NCBI RefSeq assembly: GCF_047495875.1
Contig: NC_092471.1
Span: 8,267,001 to 8,331,000, forward strand
DNA length: 64,000 nt
Direction: 5' to 3'
Origin: Pithys albifrons albifrons
Taxonomy: Eukaryota; Chordata; Aves; Passeriformes; Thamnophilidae
This document shows positions 23,081-36,200 of the stretch, piece after piece (positions within the stretch are counted from its first letter, which is position 1; the number at the start of each line of letters is the position of its first letter). Both the position numbers and the translations under genes were made by a program. Under the pieces are notes generated by a model. It was not told the DNA's origin and ran no database searches. It saw only the letters and a list, made by a program, of their open reading frames with translations.

Positions 23081-26000
23081 TAGAAACATTGGAAACAGTG
23101 TCCTTGAGCAGCAAGAACCCTTCCTTATCAAGCACAGCCTCTGGCTCTCAGCCTGTAGCAGATGAATATAACTCATTAGCTGCCACGCAGTCTCTGTGTA
23201 CCTCGTTTTAACTTGAGTTGAGCCAAAGGAAGGCAGACTAGAGAGAAAAATGAAAGGAAGGCCATCGCTGGCAAGCCTGACTGGCATGGTGGTCAGCACT
23301 GTGCACACAAGATTCTTCCTTGTTGGCCCTGTACACTTCCAGTTTATCCCATCCCAAGCTCTCCATGTCATGTAGAATTGCCTGTGTCAGCAGCTGTTTT
23401 GCTTCCTGCTTCCAGTCTTCTCCCAAGAGCATAAAGTATTGACCTAGTCCTATCTTGCCAAACCACCACACTTTTCCTACTTCAAACCCTTCCAGGGTAA
23501 CATTGTCCAGCTCTCAGCAGATTGCCAGGATTTAATAATAAGAATTTGCATGCAGATGTCAAGCTGTGGCAATAATCAGGTTACTGCAGCCAAAGTGCCA
23601 GCCCAGATAAACGACCAAATGACCAGCTGTCAGCTACATGGCCTGTGACTTTATTATCCACAGTTTGCAGCTAACTCTGCTTGGTTCTTCTGCCCCAAAC
23701 TACCTATGTCTGACTTTCTGCATCTTGTGGTCTCTGGAAATATGATTTTTTTCATAAACAGTTGTTTGTACCTTACCTATGAGAAAGGGAGTGTGGATTC
23801 TGTAGCTTCTCAAGGTCTGGTCTGGGTGGATTAATAAATTAAAATAAGAGACAAACACACCTTCTCATTGAAGCTTTTATTCTTTGGTACACAGTGATGA
23901 AGGAGGGAAGTTCACCCTATTGATACGAACTGCAAATAAAGTCTTAACTCACCCACTCTCCTGCATGATTCGAAGGTCAATGAGTCCTCTGTAAGCTCAA
24001 ACCATAAAAAACTCTGTAGTTAAGGGCTATACAAAGACATTACGTGAGTAACTCTGAGTTGCCACTCCTGGGTTGGAACTGAAGAGCTCTCCTTATGTTA
24101 CATGGGCAATCCTAAAAAAAACTCCTTGACAGGAAAGAATACAATTTTGAAATAAAATGTCTACTGCAGGATAGAGACAGCAGGAAACCCTGGGCAACCC
24201 CTTCAATAAGGCATGACCGGATCAAACAGAAGGCACTGGTGGTTTCACAACACAGTCCAGAGCCCCACAAAGTGATCTATTACCTGGCAGCTAGAATAGT
24301 GAGAGGGGAGGCAGCTGGCAGGCAACCTGTTCACAGCCTGGCAGGCTGATAACTTTGGTGGGTAATCTGCATTCACATGGGAAGTCTCACAGACTTCTTT
24401 AGACTTTGAATACAGATTCCTTCCACTGGACAAACTTGCTGTATAAACTTACTGATACTTATTTCCCAAAAGCTGTTTTTAAGTAAAGAAGTGCCCAAAA
24501 TCATTTGATTAAGTGTTTCTAGCAGGAGGTAAATTCAATTTGCTGTAGTTCCAGATACTATGCAGAGACCCATCTGCTTTCTTGCAATGGAAAAACATAG
24601 TTCCAGATTATTAATCTATTCACAGTGCCACTCAGTTGTTCTCTTTGGTTGATGACAACAGTTTTTGACATTAATATTCTGATTCTTAGATTCTGTTAAT
24701 GTTATGGTTAAGTATTTGCAGAAAACAAAACAAAAGTCTAGTTGAGAACAGATGCCTTAATTCTAATGGAAGAATTTCACACCAACTCCTTAAAGGCCTC
24801 TTCTGAACCTGCATGAACTCTTCCAGTATATTTTGCAGTTTTTCTCTCTCCTTTGCATATTGTGCATGGAAGACACAAGCTATTTATTGCCCTGTCAGGG
24901 TTCTCTCCTTTTTTCTGATTGTCACACCCCTCACTTATGGTCTGAGATGATCTTGATCTCAGAACAGCTATCTTATCCGCAGGATATCAGCATATATTGT
25001 TCAATAACCCAGCAAAGAACAACTATGGAACTTTTATACAACAGAAAAGCAGTACAGATGTATCCTTAAGCTGCCAGATAAGAAGCTTATATTTAAACAC
25101 GCGCAATAAAATTAATTTTACTTCTCTAGGCATGGAGTCACACTAACATTAACCTGGCAGTGGCAAAGTCTGTTAAGGGCCTGTTCACCTTCCCCTGGAG
25201 TCAGTGAAAAAGTCATACTGGACACAAGGCCAACTCTTCCTCTGCCTCGTGATTTTTATTGCAATAAACTGCATTTATGGGAATCCATTTCCTTACAGTT
25301 AAGAATATTCAACACAATAGCCCTCCCATTGTGAATCTATAGCCAGGACATTTTCTAACAGCTGTTAAATTCACTATATTCTTCTGAAGAAGAGAACTAA
25401 TGAAGCACCGTTTAAACTAACCTTCAAAAAGTATGGCCTGTTTCCTTCCTCCTAAGTTCCTGTGTGCTAGTAGTCTGTGAAATCAGCATCTTCTATTTGT
25501 GTATTTTCTACAAGAATATTTCACTATAACTTGATTTAAAAGTCATATCAAACTAGTCCTGTCCTAAGTCAGGTTGGAAACACCTGTTGCCTGTCTGGCA
25601 CTAACCTCTCTGTTCAAGCATGGCACTATGTGGAAAGTCCCTCTTTGCAAACAATGCTCTTTGTCATTTTCTAAATAGCAATCTTTTTGAAAGGGTTTTA
25701 AAAATTTCCCAAACATAATTTCAGGCATTGGTCAATACTGATATTCCAGATCCACCCTGTGCTTCAGTCTTTGTTTAAAATCTGCATGGGACTTTTTATA
25801 ATGACACTGTTTTTTCCCTGTGACCTTTGCCAAAATGTCACCTTTTCTTTTATAGTTGTGGGTGCAGTGAAAGAAGAATCCAACTGCCTGCTCTCAGGTG
25901 ATCCTGAAAAGGTCTGCCCACTCCTTCCCAATGCAGTAATTGCTGAGTCTTGTGTTTTATTCCTGAGAAAGGGAAACTAATGTCTTATGTTAGAGCATTT

Positions 26001-27638
26001 TCAACCATAGATAATTGCCTAAGAACATGCAGTTGTGTGTTTTTGCAAAGGTGTTAGCTAATTATATGTAAATTAATCTCCACATTTTGACATCTCACTC
26101 AGAACACAGTAGCTACATGGAATACATAATAAAATTCTTAAACTGAGCTTGACGATTGTATCAGGGTACTAAGTGGTGGTTGTAATTGAATGAATGGATG
26201 TGTCTACTATAGCTCAAGTTTCTTTGTGCATGAAGACACGGGGAAATCCTAATAAAGAGGCAACTGGTAAATGTTCAATATGTTTAATACTTTGCTCCCT
26301 CATTTGGAGAACAAAGAGTTGTCTGTTTCATACCACTGGTTTGGACAAAGGCAGGGCACGGAAACATGTAATCTGCATTTTCTGAATAGTCAAGATGCAC
26401 AAAGATGATTTCATGTCTCTAGCTCTTTTATGTAGGCATGCTAGCAAAATGAGAAAAAAGTAATCTAAAGTGTAATTCTTTTGCTAAAATCCAGAATCAA
26501 AAATATTCACAGTTCTGTTGTGTTTGTAATGCAATGTGAAGCATTGGTCTAATCTAAACATAGGACTACCATCAGAGTGTAAAACTGAACTATTCTTTTA
26601 AATTAGTCTAAATTACTACTCCTATCACTGAGAGCTAGTCTAATAAACTGATGAATATGTAAGAGTTTCTGACATCCAATGAGAAATCCAACTGTATAAA
26701 AAGAATAAAAGGATGAAGGGAAGAGAGTCTAATTCTTCTCAGGAAGCTGCTCCTGCTAAGTGATGAGGAAACTCCCACTGTGAACTGTGTCACTTCCATC
26801 ATGTGGGACTACTTTGTGAGACCTTGTCACTTTGTAGCTTTGGAAAATAACTGAAAAATGAATTTTCCTGGCAGTTTTGACAACAAAATATGTTCTATTT
26901 TATGTTATAATGATCGGACTGACAGTCTTCCTGTAAATAATTCATACAAAACCTCATAACTTATGACTATGCAATTCAAGTTCAGAAATGTGCTCCTGCA
27001 ACACTGACAACATAGATAACTAAGTACTCATTGCAATGGATTTCACTGGGCAGTTCTAGTTAAATATGGCCTACATCTACTTAATTTTTAAAGAGAAGAA
27101 GGGAAAGACTGATCTTATGTTGGTGTGTACCTTATCTATTAATAGTCTGTTAGGTAACTGTTGCCTTTTGACAAGTTTAATTTTTCTGAGAGTGGTGAAA
27201 AATAGTTAAACATCAAAAAATGGGACATCTGCTATTACGTTAAACAAGAGGTAGCACCTTCCATTAGCGTTCCTGTTTTTAGTCTGAATTTATTACTTTG
27301 TGCTGTTCTCATTTCCAGGCACGGGAATCTCTCATCTTTCTGACCTGAAAAGTTTCTTGTGGGCCTGAGTTAATATTTGCTTTTCTCCTAAAACCAGAAG
27401 GTTAATATTAATACCCGAACCCCTGTTTTCTCCTGGTCCTGCTGTAGGTTCCAAAGTCAGACCAAGAGTGTGAGGTTTCTCGTTTGGGGAAATGCCTGTC
27501 CCCCATTCTGGCCCAGCTCTGCAGTGCAGCTCTAGCCCTGGTCTCTTTTGCCTCATTCACCTCCTTCCCACAGTAGGTGTTTGCTTTTTCTTTCTCAGTT
27601 CAAGGCCCTTTTGAATTAACTTCTGTTCTCAACCACTT
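23081..27638. other. Gene-poor intergenic stretch
   Basis: This is AT-rich DNA in which no gene, RNA or named repeat was recognised. A TTTATT near 27288 is the complement of AATAAA and could be a poly(A) signal for the minus-strand candidate exon at 27639-27770. Confidence 0.5.
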
Positions 27639-27770
27639 TTACGCAAAAGCGTCCCTAAGGTCCTTGACTTCCTGAATCCTTCTAGCAATTTTCAGTGTGA
27701 ATGCCTGTGTGGCAAATGTAGAAATTAGGACAGTTATGAGGCCACCTATCCCAAATTGGACAGCCAGAGG
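27639..27770 (-). CDS. Candidate minus-strand terminal exon with a membrane segment
   Basis: Read on the minus strand, a pyrimidine-rich tract (CCTTTCCCCATTCAG) ends at 27771 and is followed by 43 open codons and a TAA stop (27639-27641). The peptide has a hydrophobic stretch (GIGGLITVLISTFA, about residues 7-20), then a short basic, helical tail (KIARRIQEVKDLRD). That looks like the last membrane segment and cytosolic tail of a membrane protein. The phase at the splice site is 0, and a poly(A) signal complement lies about 350 bases on. It is about 0.5 kb upstream of the PLS3 CpG island, so the rest of such a gene would overlap or start in that island in the opposite direction. I do not recognise the family. 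It could also be a fragment of a decayed gene or a chance ORF. Confidence 0.28.
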   Translation of the reverse strand, partial: PLAVQFGIGGLITVLISTFATQAFTLKIARRIQEVKDLRDAFA

Positions 27771-28397
27771 CTGAATGGGGAAAGGCCACTGCAATGCTCC
27801 TTGTCCAGGAGCACAGAGTACAGGGTGCAAGGGTCAGACACCTGCATCCCACATACTCCTTGTGGGAGCCAGGCCCTGAGCCAGCCCCTGGTTCTGCTGT
27901 GTGAGGAGCTCTTTGCACGGTACCCATCAGCATCACCTTGCTCTGGGCATCCTCAGCCCCACCCCGCGGTGTTGCTCCTGGGGAGACAAGGGGAGTTTGC
28001 AAGGCAAGCCCAGAACTCCTCTGTCTGTGTAGCAGCACTGAGAGAGCCAGAGCTGCCTGTGCATGGGAAACAGGATAGTCTTGCACAGGAGGATGCAAGC
28101 AGAGGAGAAGGAATGGATGCCTGTAGGGAGAAGCGGTGCTTGGTGGAGGAGAGTTGCGTATAGGAGAAGAAAAAGGGATGGTTACAGGACAGGAGATACT
28201 CATGCACGGGAGGTGGGATGCATGCAGGACGCGAGGGATGCAGGCATGGGCAGGCAAGGGAAGGCAGGGCAGAGCAGCCCGGCGGCGGCGGGGACGGGGT
28301 CACGCCCTGGCTGGGTCCTCAGCTCCTCCCTCGCACTGAGTGACTCCGCGCTCGCCCATTCGCAGGGCGGGGACTCCGTGATGTAAAGGTGAGCGGT

Positions 28398-28402
28398 CCA
28401 AT
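28398..28402 (+). promoter_or_regulatory. CCAAT box (NF-Y type)
   Basis: CCAAT in the forward direction, followed at once by CCGGCCGGGGCGGCGGGG. A start site about 30-60 bases further on would fit the usual CCAAT position. No TATA box is seen, as expected for a CpG-island promoter. Confidence 0.5.
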
Positions 28403-28429
28403 CCGGCCGGGGCGGCGGGGCTGGAGTGC

Positions 28430-28504
28430 GCTGAGCGCGGGGAGCGGGGCTGGGCTAGCACGGCGGGACGGCTCGGAACAGCACGGAACGGCTCGGAGCA
28501 GGCG
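28430..28504 (+). other. PLS3: PLS3 first exon (non-coding), upstream form
   Basis: The right border is seen directly: GCAGGCG then GTGAGTGC, a consensus donor at 28505-28510. The left border is a guess placed after the CCAAT and GC boxes. The segment has no ATG, so it would be pure 5'UTR, and translation would begin in the exon at 57613. It is rich in repeated CGGCTCGGA and CACGG motifs. It could belong to another + strand transcript, but no other downstream exon was found. Confidence 0.6.
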
Positions 28505-31500
28505 GTGAGTGCTCCCAGGGCTGTTCCAGCGCGCCTCCAACTTGGGGAAAGTTTGTCGGCGCTCGCCCCGCCGCCTGGACATGCGCTCGCCTGCGCGGAG
28601 CATCCCGGCCACGGCGGCGGCGGTGGGAGTGGGGCAGGCGCCAACCGGCCCCGGCGGCTCCGCGGGGCCCGGCACGGCCCTCGCTGCCGCCCGACTCCGC
28701 TACCGACCAGTCGTGTCCCCGGCGGGGTCCCGGGAGCGTGGGGCGGCGAGGCGGGCGCGGAGCCGGCGCACGTCGGTGCCCGCCGGGACGCGGAGGACGT
28801 GTCCGCTGGGCGCGCTCCTGCCGCCGCTTCCAGCCTCCCCGCGGCGATGAAAAGGCACTTGTCTGATTCATCCCCCTGGAAAACTTCACCCCCGGGCTAA
28901 GCCGGGGCGGGCTCGGCGCGGGTGATGCACTGCTCGTAGCCGGGCCGCGGCTCCGCGCTGAGATGGAGCTCCGCTCCTGCAAACTTGGAGCTTTGTGCGA
29001 GTTGGTGGAAGCAGAGCCCGGCCGAGGGGCGGGGAGGTGGCACTTCCCGCTGCGTGTTCCCGCAAGGCTGCGGGGAAAGGGGTTCGGTTTGCATTTAGCT
29101 TTTATCTTTTGCTCAGGATAGCTTTCCTAAAGCAGAAAAAGTGAGGAAATGGAGGCGACTTCTCATCTGTTGAAGCGCGGTAAAATAAAGTGAAGTCGTG
29201 GGATAGCTGTATGAGTTTATTTTTATACATCTATAATTTGGACTGGGAGAGGAAGTGTCACCCCGCTCCTCCTAACAATGGCTTCTTGTTGGGAGCCTGA
29301 GAAGGGGCAGGGAATTTTTCAGGAGGTAAAGCTTCAGATTTTCATTTGCTTGGGAAAGGCTGGAGCACCCTGACGCTGGCTGTAACTATTCTAATGGATA
29401 GTAACAAGTCCCAGTGCTCACAGAGGTAACAAACTGCCGGTATGAATGTGCTACAGTTTTATCTAAGTAGCAGTAGCTGTGAGATACGTGGATGGGAACC
29501 GACCTCCTTGGGACGGGCTGCTTGTGTCTGCTCGGCAAGAGCATCTGAACCTTCGAGCAGGGCATCACTTGGACTCGTTAATTTCTTTTCAGGAGAGCTG
29601 CTGGTATAGCTCCGAGCAAATGCCATCAAATCAGCCTCCGAGGTTGTTATTGCTGTTACACAATTCCAGTGGAATGTGAGAGCTGGGCTTCCTGTTTTTG
29701 GTCAATCTGTAGAAGAGACTATAAAAGCGAATAGATATCTCAGATAAATTGCTTTTGCATGAAAGCTTGGAGCCATTGTTCAACCAGTAACACTTGGTGA
29801 CTTCTCCAGTGAGCCTGGTAACCTGAGAAGCAAAACTTCTTAATGCTGGGAGACTTGCTCAGAGTAACTTTAAAGACAACAGCTGGAACCTGGATATAAA
29901 GAGGGAATAGTTACCAAGATCAACATGTGTTAGTGCTGTGCATAATGATGTATAGAAATTCAATCTGTTTTGAAAAGAAATCTTGTGCAAAGAGGAGCTG
30001 CTGGTAGTTTGTAAGTGGAGAGCAGTGATTCAGAGGGATTAGTGGACACAAGGCACGTCCCCTGGGTGCAATAGTCTGTAGCTGGGGGCGTTTGATGGCC
30101 TTATGTGGGGTGTGTGCACGCAGACTTCAAATTCCGAATCTGCTGTTTTGAATCTGAATAACTTTAAAAAATAAAGTTATAAAATAATTTGCTAAGAGAA
30201 ATATTTTTGAAACACTGCTGTTATCACAGCCTGTTAATCTTGCCAAAGATTTAACAATTTGAGGATGTAGCTTGGTTGTAACCAAGCTCCTTTGAAGGAA
30301 TTTTCTGCTTGTGAAAGATGAATTACTCATTCTTTGTCTGAGTTAGGAGATTGTAATGTGATTATTAAACTCAGTTATTCAGTGCTAGATATAAAGAATT
30401 GTGTTTAACTGGGGTCTTTGTTCTCTTATCAAAGTTAATCTGATTATGTTTCCCCTCCTATAAAATAGGCAAACTTCTCCCCAGATTAAAGAATGCTCCA
30501 AACTCGAGAAACCTATTTAGTAGTTTTGGCTAGATTAGCTTCACAGTGGACAGGGCTCTGGGAACTGATGACTTCATTAGGTATTTGGCTGATGGATGCT
30601 CAGATTTGCGATAAATGCGGAGGAACCCTTTCCCCTGGGGCTCCTTCACTGACTTCTCTGTTACGGGTTTCAATTGTTGTGAGATTAAGGTGGCGAGTGA
30701 AGGAGTTGCACCCTTACTAAATGGTGAAGCCACTCATGCAGGATCTTCTAGTAACTCTTTACTGTGTGTACTTGGCTTTCTAGTGCTGCAACTTAACTTG
30801 GCTTTGTAGAAACCGAAAGACAACTGTTCTGGCTTGAAGGAAGCAAAGGAAAATACTGCTTAGTAATTCAGTATTTGTTCTTAAGCAGCTGCTGGTGATC
30901 TAAGTCATCTATGTGCCTTGTGAATACCTTTATAGGTAACTTGCATGTCTTTTGTGTAGTAAAACTGCAAGTGCAGGAGTTGCATTTTTGACAATGTGTA
31001 TAGTGTCATGCATCAGGAGAGGAAAAATGCTTTTCTTTTACAAGATAGGCAGTGAGTTTAGGGAGGCTGTGCCAATCATAGATACTGTAATTTATTTCCT
31101 TACCTAAGTAGATGGTGTGATCTGCAGCTCATTTAGCAACTGAGGTTGTCTTGGTGGCAATATTTAAGGTGGTGTTAATTTGTTTAGTGACGTGTCCCAA
31201 CACACAGATAGTGTTCTTGGTAATCTATTTTACATAGCATTAAATAATAGGTGGTGAAACACAGAAGGGTTGTGTTTTCAGAGCCAAACGCCAAGTAAGT
31301 TCTGCTTTATATCAAAATTTTCAGTATGGGTTCTTTCTTGTTTGTTAGTTTGGTTTTAAGTTACAGTATTTTGCTTCTCTTCAATTCATAGCGTGCTGAG
31401 AGATGTGGACCAGATACAGGCCTGTTAGCTTGATTTTCTTGCACGTGAAGTGCCTGTGGCTAAGGAGATGATGGAAAAGCAGCATCAAGCCTGCTTGCAT

Positions 31501-33225
31501 TATTCCAGCACAGGTTTTGTACAGATCCATCAGTGCCCTACAAAGCACAGTCCCAGCTCTCTAATGGTGTTCACAAGGGCAGCTCCTGATCTGCCACGCT
31601 GGGAGGCAGGTTAACCCTGTGCAGGAACATGGGGATGCTTCCGATTATGAAGAGAGTGGAAAGCAAATATGGGCATGGAAGGAGGGAGATGCCATTGCTA
31701 CAGTGTTGCTTTGCAGTTTACAGAGGGTTGGACAGGCGAAATTTATGCAGCTACAACTGCGTTTTTGTCTGTGCCACAGAGTAGCAATGAACAGCAAAAG
31801 AAACATGTTATAAATGTGTTTTGTTCAGGCTTTGGCTTCCATGTATACTAAAGCAGTAATTCAGCATAAAAAAGCAAATTCTCATCTCTTGGGGCCAGCT
31901 GTTTAAACATGTGACTGACAAGCTGCATGGCGCCATAACAGATATTAATTTTTAACTTATTAGTTACTACTGAGAAATTCCTTGGGAATAGCCACAATAT
32001 GATGTGTTAATATTTATTAACTAATAGCTGACCTTTGCTTGCTCAGCACTTTTTGGACTAAGTACTAGTGTGCATTAAGTAATCTGTGTATCTTTTTGGA
32101 CATTGAGCTTATGGAGTAGCTAAAGTTGCTAAGTTACATCAAAAAAGCCAAACATGAATCCACAAACTCCTACCACGAGATGTGTGAAAAGTAGAGTTAA
32201 ATACTGAACTAAAAAAGCTTACCAAATGACCTTAATGCCTATGCAGAGCAAAACATTTCTGAATATCATTTCTTTTCAAGTATGTTGCGAAACTGAGACC
32301 AGCTCTTTTAATGAGAGTCATGCAAGGTTGAATTAAATCAGTATTTCTTGAGTTACTGCAATGAATGTCACAACATCACCTGTCCCTGATCCCCAAACCC
32401 CCTTGATAGGCATCTGTTGATATCTTTACACTTACATTCCTGTTGGCACTTTGGGAATTGGATTATTGCACAAGCAGCAGTGGTTATGTTTGTGGCGAGT
32501 ATGTCTTTGCAGAGTGCTGCCTGCAAAATTGCTGCTAGGGGAGGGCACGAAATGATTGTTTCCCCTCTGACCATCCCAGGGAATTGCTCAGGCTCTAATG
32601 CAGAATCATCTATACTTGCTTGCACCACTACAGCTCTTTCCAGCCTGGAGGTACCTGCTACTCTTGTTGCTGGTAGATAGGTACGTGGGAGGGGTGAGAG
32701 GTGAAGGCAATTGAGTGACGGTTCACCATCTGGGCTCTGGGTGCGGTGGCTGAGAGGAATGACGCTCAGTGTCCATCCTGGAGGTCCTGTGAGTAGCAGC
32801 AGCTCAGCTGACAGTGACTGGGCAGCTGTAATCGCTTTCAACCATGTGACTGCTGGTCATGAATAAACTACTGTTGTGTCCCCTGCTCCATACACAGGGG
32901 TTTGGGTGGTCATATGGGTGTAATGTCTCTCTTGGATTTATTGACTGGCAGGGAACTAAAAATAGGTGTCTTCTTTGTGCTCTTCAATGCTCACATTGTA
33001 GGTGATGGGTCAGGTTTATCTGTCCACCCTTGCTAGTATTTCCTGCCCTGGATGTTTCTCCTGCCTGTAGGTCAGGTTTCTCTCCCTCATGTGCTGTGAG
33101 ATTTGCTTGGAGCACTGCAGCATTGTCTGTGAGGAGTCTTCTGTTTTGTGCAGATGTTTCTCAAGTGAAGGGCTGGGTCAGATGTAGATTTTCTCTGTTT
33201 TACCTGAGTGGCATTGTCACACTGT

Positions 33226-33281
33226 GCCATCAGCATGGGGACACAGAATCCCAGCCATCAGCATGGGGACAGAGAATCCCA
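33226..33281. repeat. 28-base tandem duplication
   Basis: Two adjacent 28-base units (33226-33253 and 33254-33281), each containing CATCAGCATGGGGACA and AGAATCCCA, differ at one base. The near identity indicates a recent local duplication. Confidence 0.9.
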
Positions 33282-36200
33282 GCTCAGAAGTCCTTCTGCC
33301 TCATCTTGCTATGCTGCAGCCCCAGACCCACCCCATCTCCTTTGGCACATGGCACCAGCACACCTGGGGTGGGTGTGCTGCAACACTGGGGACATGCTGC
33401 TTGTGGGGGGTGGTGGAGGCCTTTAACTGATGATCAAATAGATGATTTGATTACAGCCAAAAGATGGGACTTGTGTGTTTGTGGCTGCAGAGCCCAACCT
33501 GGGCAGCGGGTGCTGTGTTTGAGATTTCATGTATTTGGTTCCTTTGTGATTTGCCAGCCACATAAAGGGGAACTTGTCTTATTGCTTCTTGAGCAGGAAA
33601 ATGTGGTGACTCAAAGGAGCTGGCAGACAGAAGTGTCCATCTAATAGAGCTGGAGGGTGGATGGGAGGAGAAGATACAAATATTTGTGCTCTGCTGGTAT
33701 CACACTGTTTGTTCTGGAGGTGGTGGCACTGGAGGTAATAGAGCTCTTCCCTGTGGTGGGCATGTCTGATGTCAGTGCTGTTGACCAACAGCTGCCCTGA
33801 CAGCAGGACTGCCTGCTTGGCCTGGTCCACCCTCTGTTCCACAGAGGTGTGGACCTCTCTGGACAGGGTGCTGAGCTGTGGTGGCCCGCAAGGCCAGTCC
33901 ACTCAGTCACTGTGGCATCTGCTGGTCTCTTGTGAATCTGTACTCTGTTGGGTTGGTTTTGGTAATAGATTAAAAATGCCAAGAATGATAAGCAAGTCCT
34001 GTCTGGCCTGCTTGGAAGAATTATATCACGTGTGCTCCTCTAACAGCTAGGGTTTCACATCTGGGTTTTGTGGGTTAACACTTGGGTTGCTCAAAGCTGG
34101 TTTTGTCGCTGGGTTTGTGAATGGTATGATGATGAACAGGGAGCTTTCAAGTTGCTATCAGCAGAGATGGAGCTATCAAGAGTCATTGCTTTCCTTTCGT
34201 TTGCTTTTCCAGTTGATTCCTGTCAATTTATCTGCACCTTTCAATGTCTCTGAGCCATGAGGGCTACCACTGCCCATGAAAATGCAGCATCCTTGGCAGG
34301 TGGGCCAGCCTTAAGTCTGCTTCCCTGTGTCCCTCTGGGCTGGCTGGTCTGTACTCTCTGGCACCCTGTGCTGTGGGGCAATGTGCATGCTCCTGCAGCA
34401 TCCAGAATGTCCCCATGGGCTGTGATGGCCTGTGGACTACTAATATTTGGGAGTCAATATGGAAGAAATAAAATAATTATTTATTTGACATGCATGTGAG
34501 GATAGGGGGAGCAGGACAACTGTCTGAAATGGGAAGCTCTGGTTAGGACTGCTGCAGATTGCTCATGTCAATCCATATGGGCCATATGCTTCTAACCACT
34601 CTCCTTGTCTCATTTCCTTCTCTGAAATGCTTACAGCTGTTTTTCCTGCCTCTTCAGTAGGTTTTTTGTTCCTGTTAAAAGAGTGACAGCTCACAGATGC
34701 TGCTGGGAGTCCCACTGCATAGCTGGGAAGAGAGACTATTACTGTGATCTTCAAGAGAAGATAAAGTGTAGTGTCCCTGCAGGAGGCCTAATTACTGGTG
34801 TTTTGAAGTAAGCTTTTTTGTTTTTTCTTTTTAAATTTGAAAATAGACTTCAGTGTCTCATTCACTGCTTCTTCTTCACACATTGCCTTTAGTGATGGAA
34901 GTGAGAGAGCAGGTAGTTGATGAGGTCAGTTATGGGTAGAACAAGGAAGGATGAAGTGATGTTGGTGGTGATCTTACATGTTGAGGTGTTCAGCATCCAG
35001 TTTTGCTGATATGTGTGTAAAATTTAAGTTAAACTTCACAGTGTTGCTTAGATGTTGGCTTTTTTTCTAAATAAGTCTGTAACTAAAATGATAGTAGTGC
35101 TTCAGGTTCATCACTGCTTGTCCTCCACTTATCCCAATGTACCATCTCTTGTGTGCTGCCCTTTTTACATTCTGCCAAGGGAAGTAATTGCAGACTTCTG
35201 TAGTTGCTTAATGATCCAGCCTGGTTGGGTGAAGGAGCTCTAGAGATGCTGATGCCTATGCAAGTGTTTCACAGTTTATGGATGGATGGGAAGGGCCATC
35301 TGAAGACAGTGAGAGAAGCTCTCTGTACCCACTTTCAGACAAATGACTACAGGAAGGTGGAGTTAATGTGGCAAAGTAAATGGCTGTGTTAAATTGGCTT
35401 GAATGCCAAGTCAAGACTGTAACAAATAAAACCTAGTGATGTGTTTATGTCTGAAGTCTATGTGATCTTGGTTTCTTTTAGGTGCTGAGAATACAGAAAA
35501 TCTCTGCTTTTAATGGGTTGGTTGTCTGTTGGCCATAAACCCTAAATAAACAAGACTTCTCTTATTTTCCAATTCTCTGCTTTGCCTTTTTTTGCAGTCC
35601 CAGCTGCACAAGACAACAAGGTGTCCCAAGAGCTGTTTTATTGGTGTCTGAGATAGGGAATCTTGTATAGGATCCCTGTGGTTTGTCCGTGACTGGTGAC
35701 CATTTTCCTGCCTCATCCTCCTGAGACTCTCATTGCTGTGCAAGGGTTGGCTTTTCCTTCTGTGCAAAATGTACTGGGGCTGTACTCTCCTCAGCCCATG
35801 TTGTAAATTATACTTCATAATCTGCTGTAGGAAATGGAAAAGAAAGTAATTCTGATTTGTGTTCTTTCAGAGCCCTGTTCTTTAGACCAAAATACACAGG
35901 ATAAGTCTGGCCCTTCCCTCTATTCACTTTTCATAGCCTCCTTTGTTTTTAATTTATATATCTTTTTATTCTAAATTCCTCCCATCCCCAAAATAGAACA
36001 GACATCAGCCTGAAAGCAAAGATTTCCAGGCATTGGTCTTGTGGATTATAGTGGCTTTTTGGCCTGGTTGGAGACTGAGCCCCACCCTATGGAGGTTTGG
36101 ATTAAAAATAGTCTTCCTTTTCATCAAGCTGAAAACTGTACACAACACATGTATGTCTTGGTTTCTGGGTTATTGGCAGCCACAGGAAGCCCTTCAGCTA

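Larger units (their letters stand above)
28225..29065 (+). promoter_or_regulatory. PLS3: CpG island, upstream PLS3 promoter
   Basis: An abrupt change from AT-rich flanks to GC-rich DNA dense in CpG, with GC boxes such as GGGGCGGCGGGG near 28410. It contains a CCAAT box (28398-28402) a short distance before an exon-like segment with a perfect GTGAGT donor at 28505. CpG islands of this kind mark vertebrate promoters. Assignment to PLS3 rests on orientation and on PLS3 exon 2 being the only firm + strand exon downstream; the start site itself cannot be read from sequence alone. The island extends well past the donor into the intron, which is typical. Confidence 0.75.

Noticed and set aside
27682..28257. 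191-codon minus-strand ORF overlapping the membrane-segment candidate in another frame
   Set aside because: Pro/His/Ser-rich low-complexity translation with no domain. The other frame, with a clear hydrophobic segment and acceptor, is the more coding-like one.
28455..28982. 175-codon minus-strand ORF and several overlapping ORFs in the CpG island
   Set aside because: GC-rich DNA has few stop codons, so long ORFs in several frames are expected. The Arg/Pro/Ala-rich translations resemble no protein I know.
33030..33644. 204-codon + strand ORF, the longest in the window
   Set aside because: No recognisable domain, Cys/Trp-rich atypical composition, contains a 28-base tandem duplication, lies in a PLS3 intron and has no supporting signals. 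Treated as chance.
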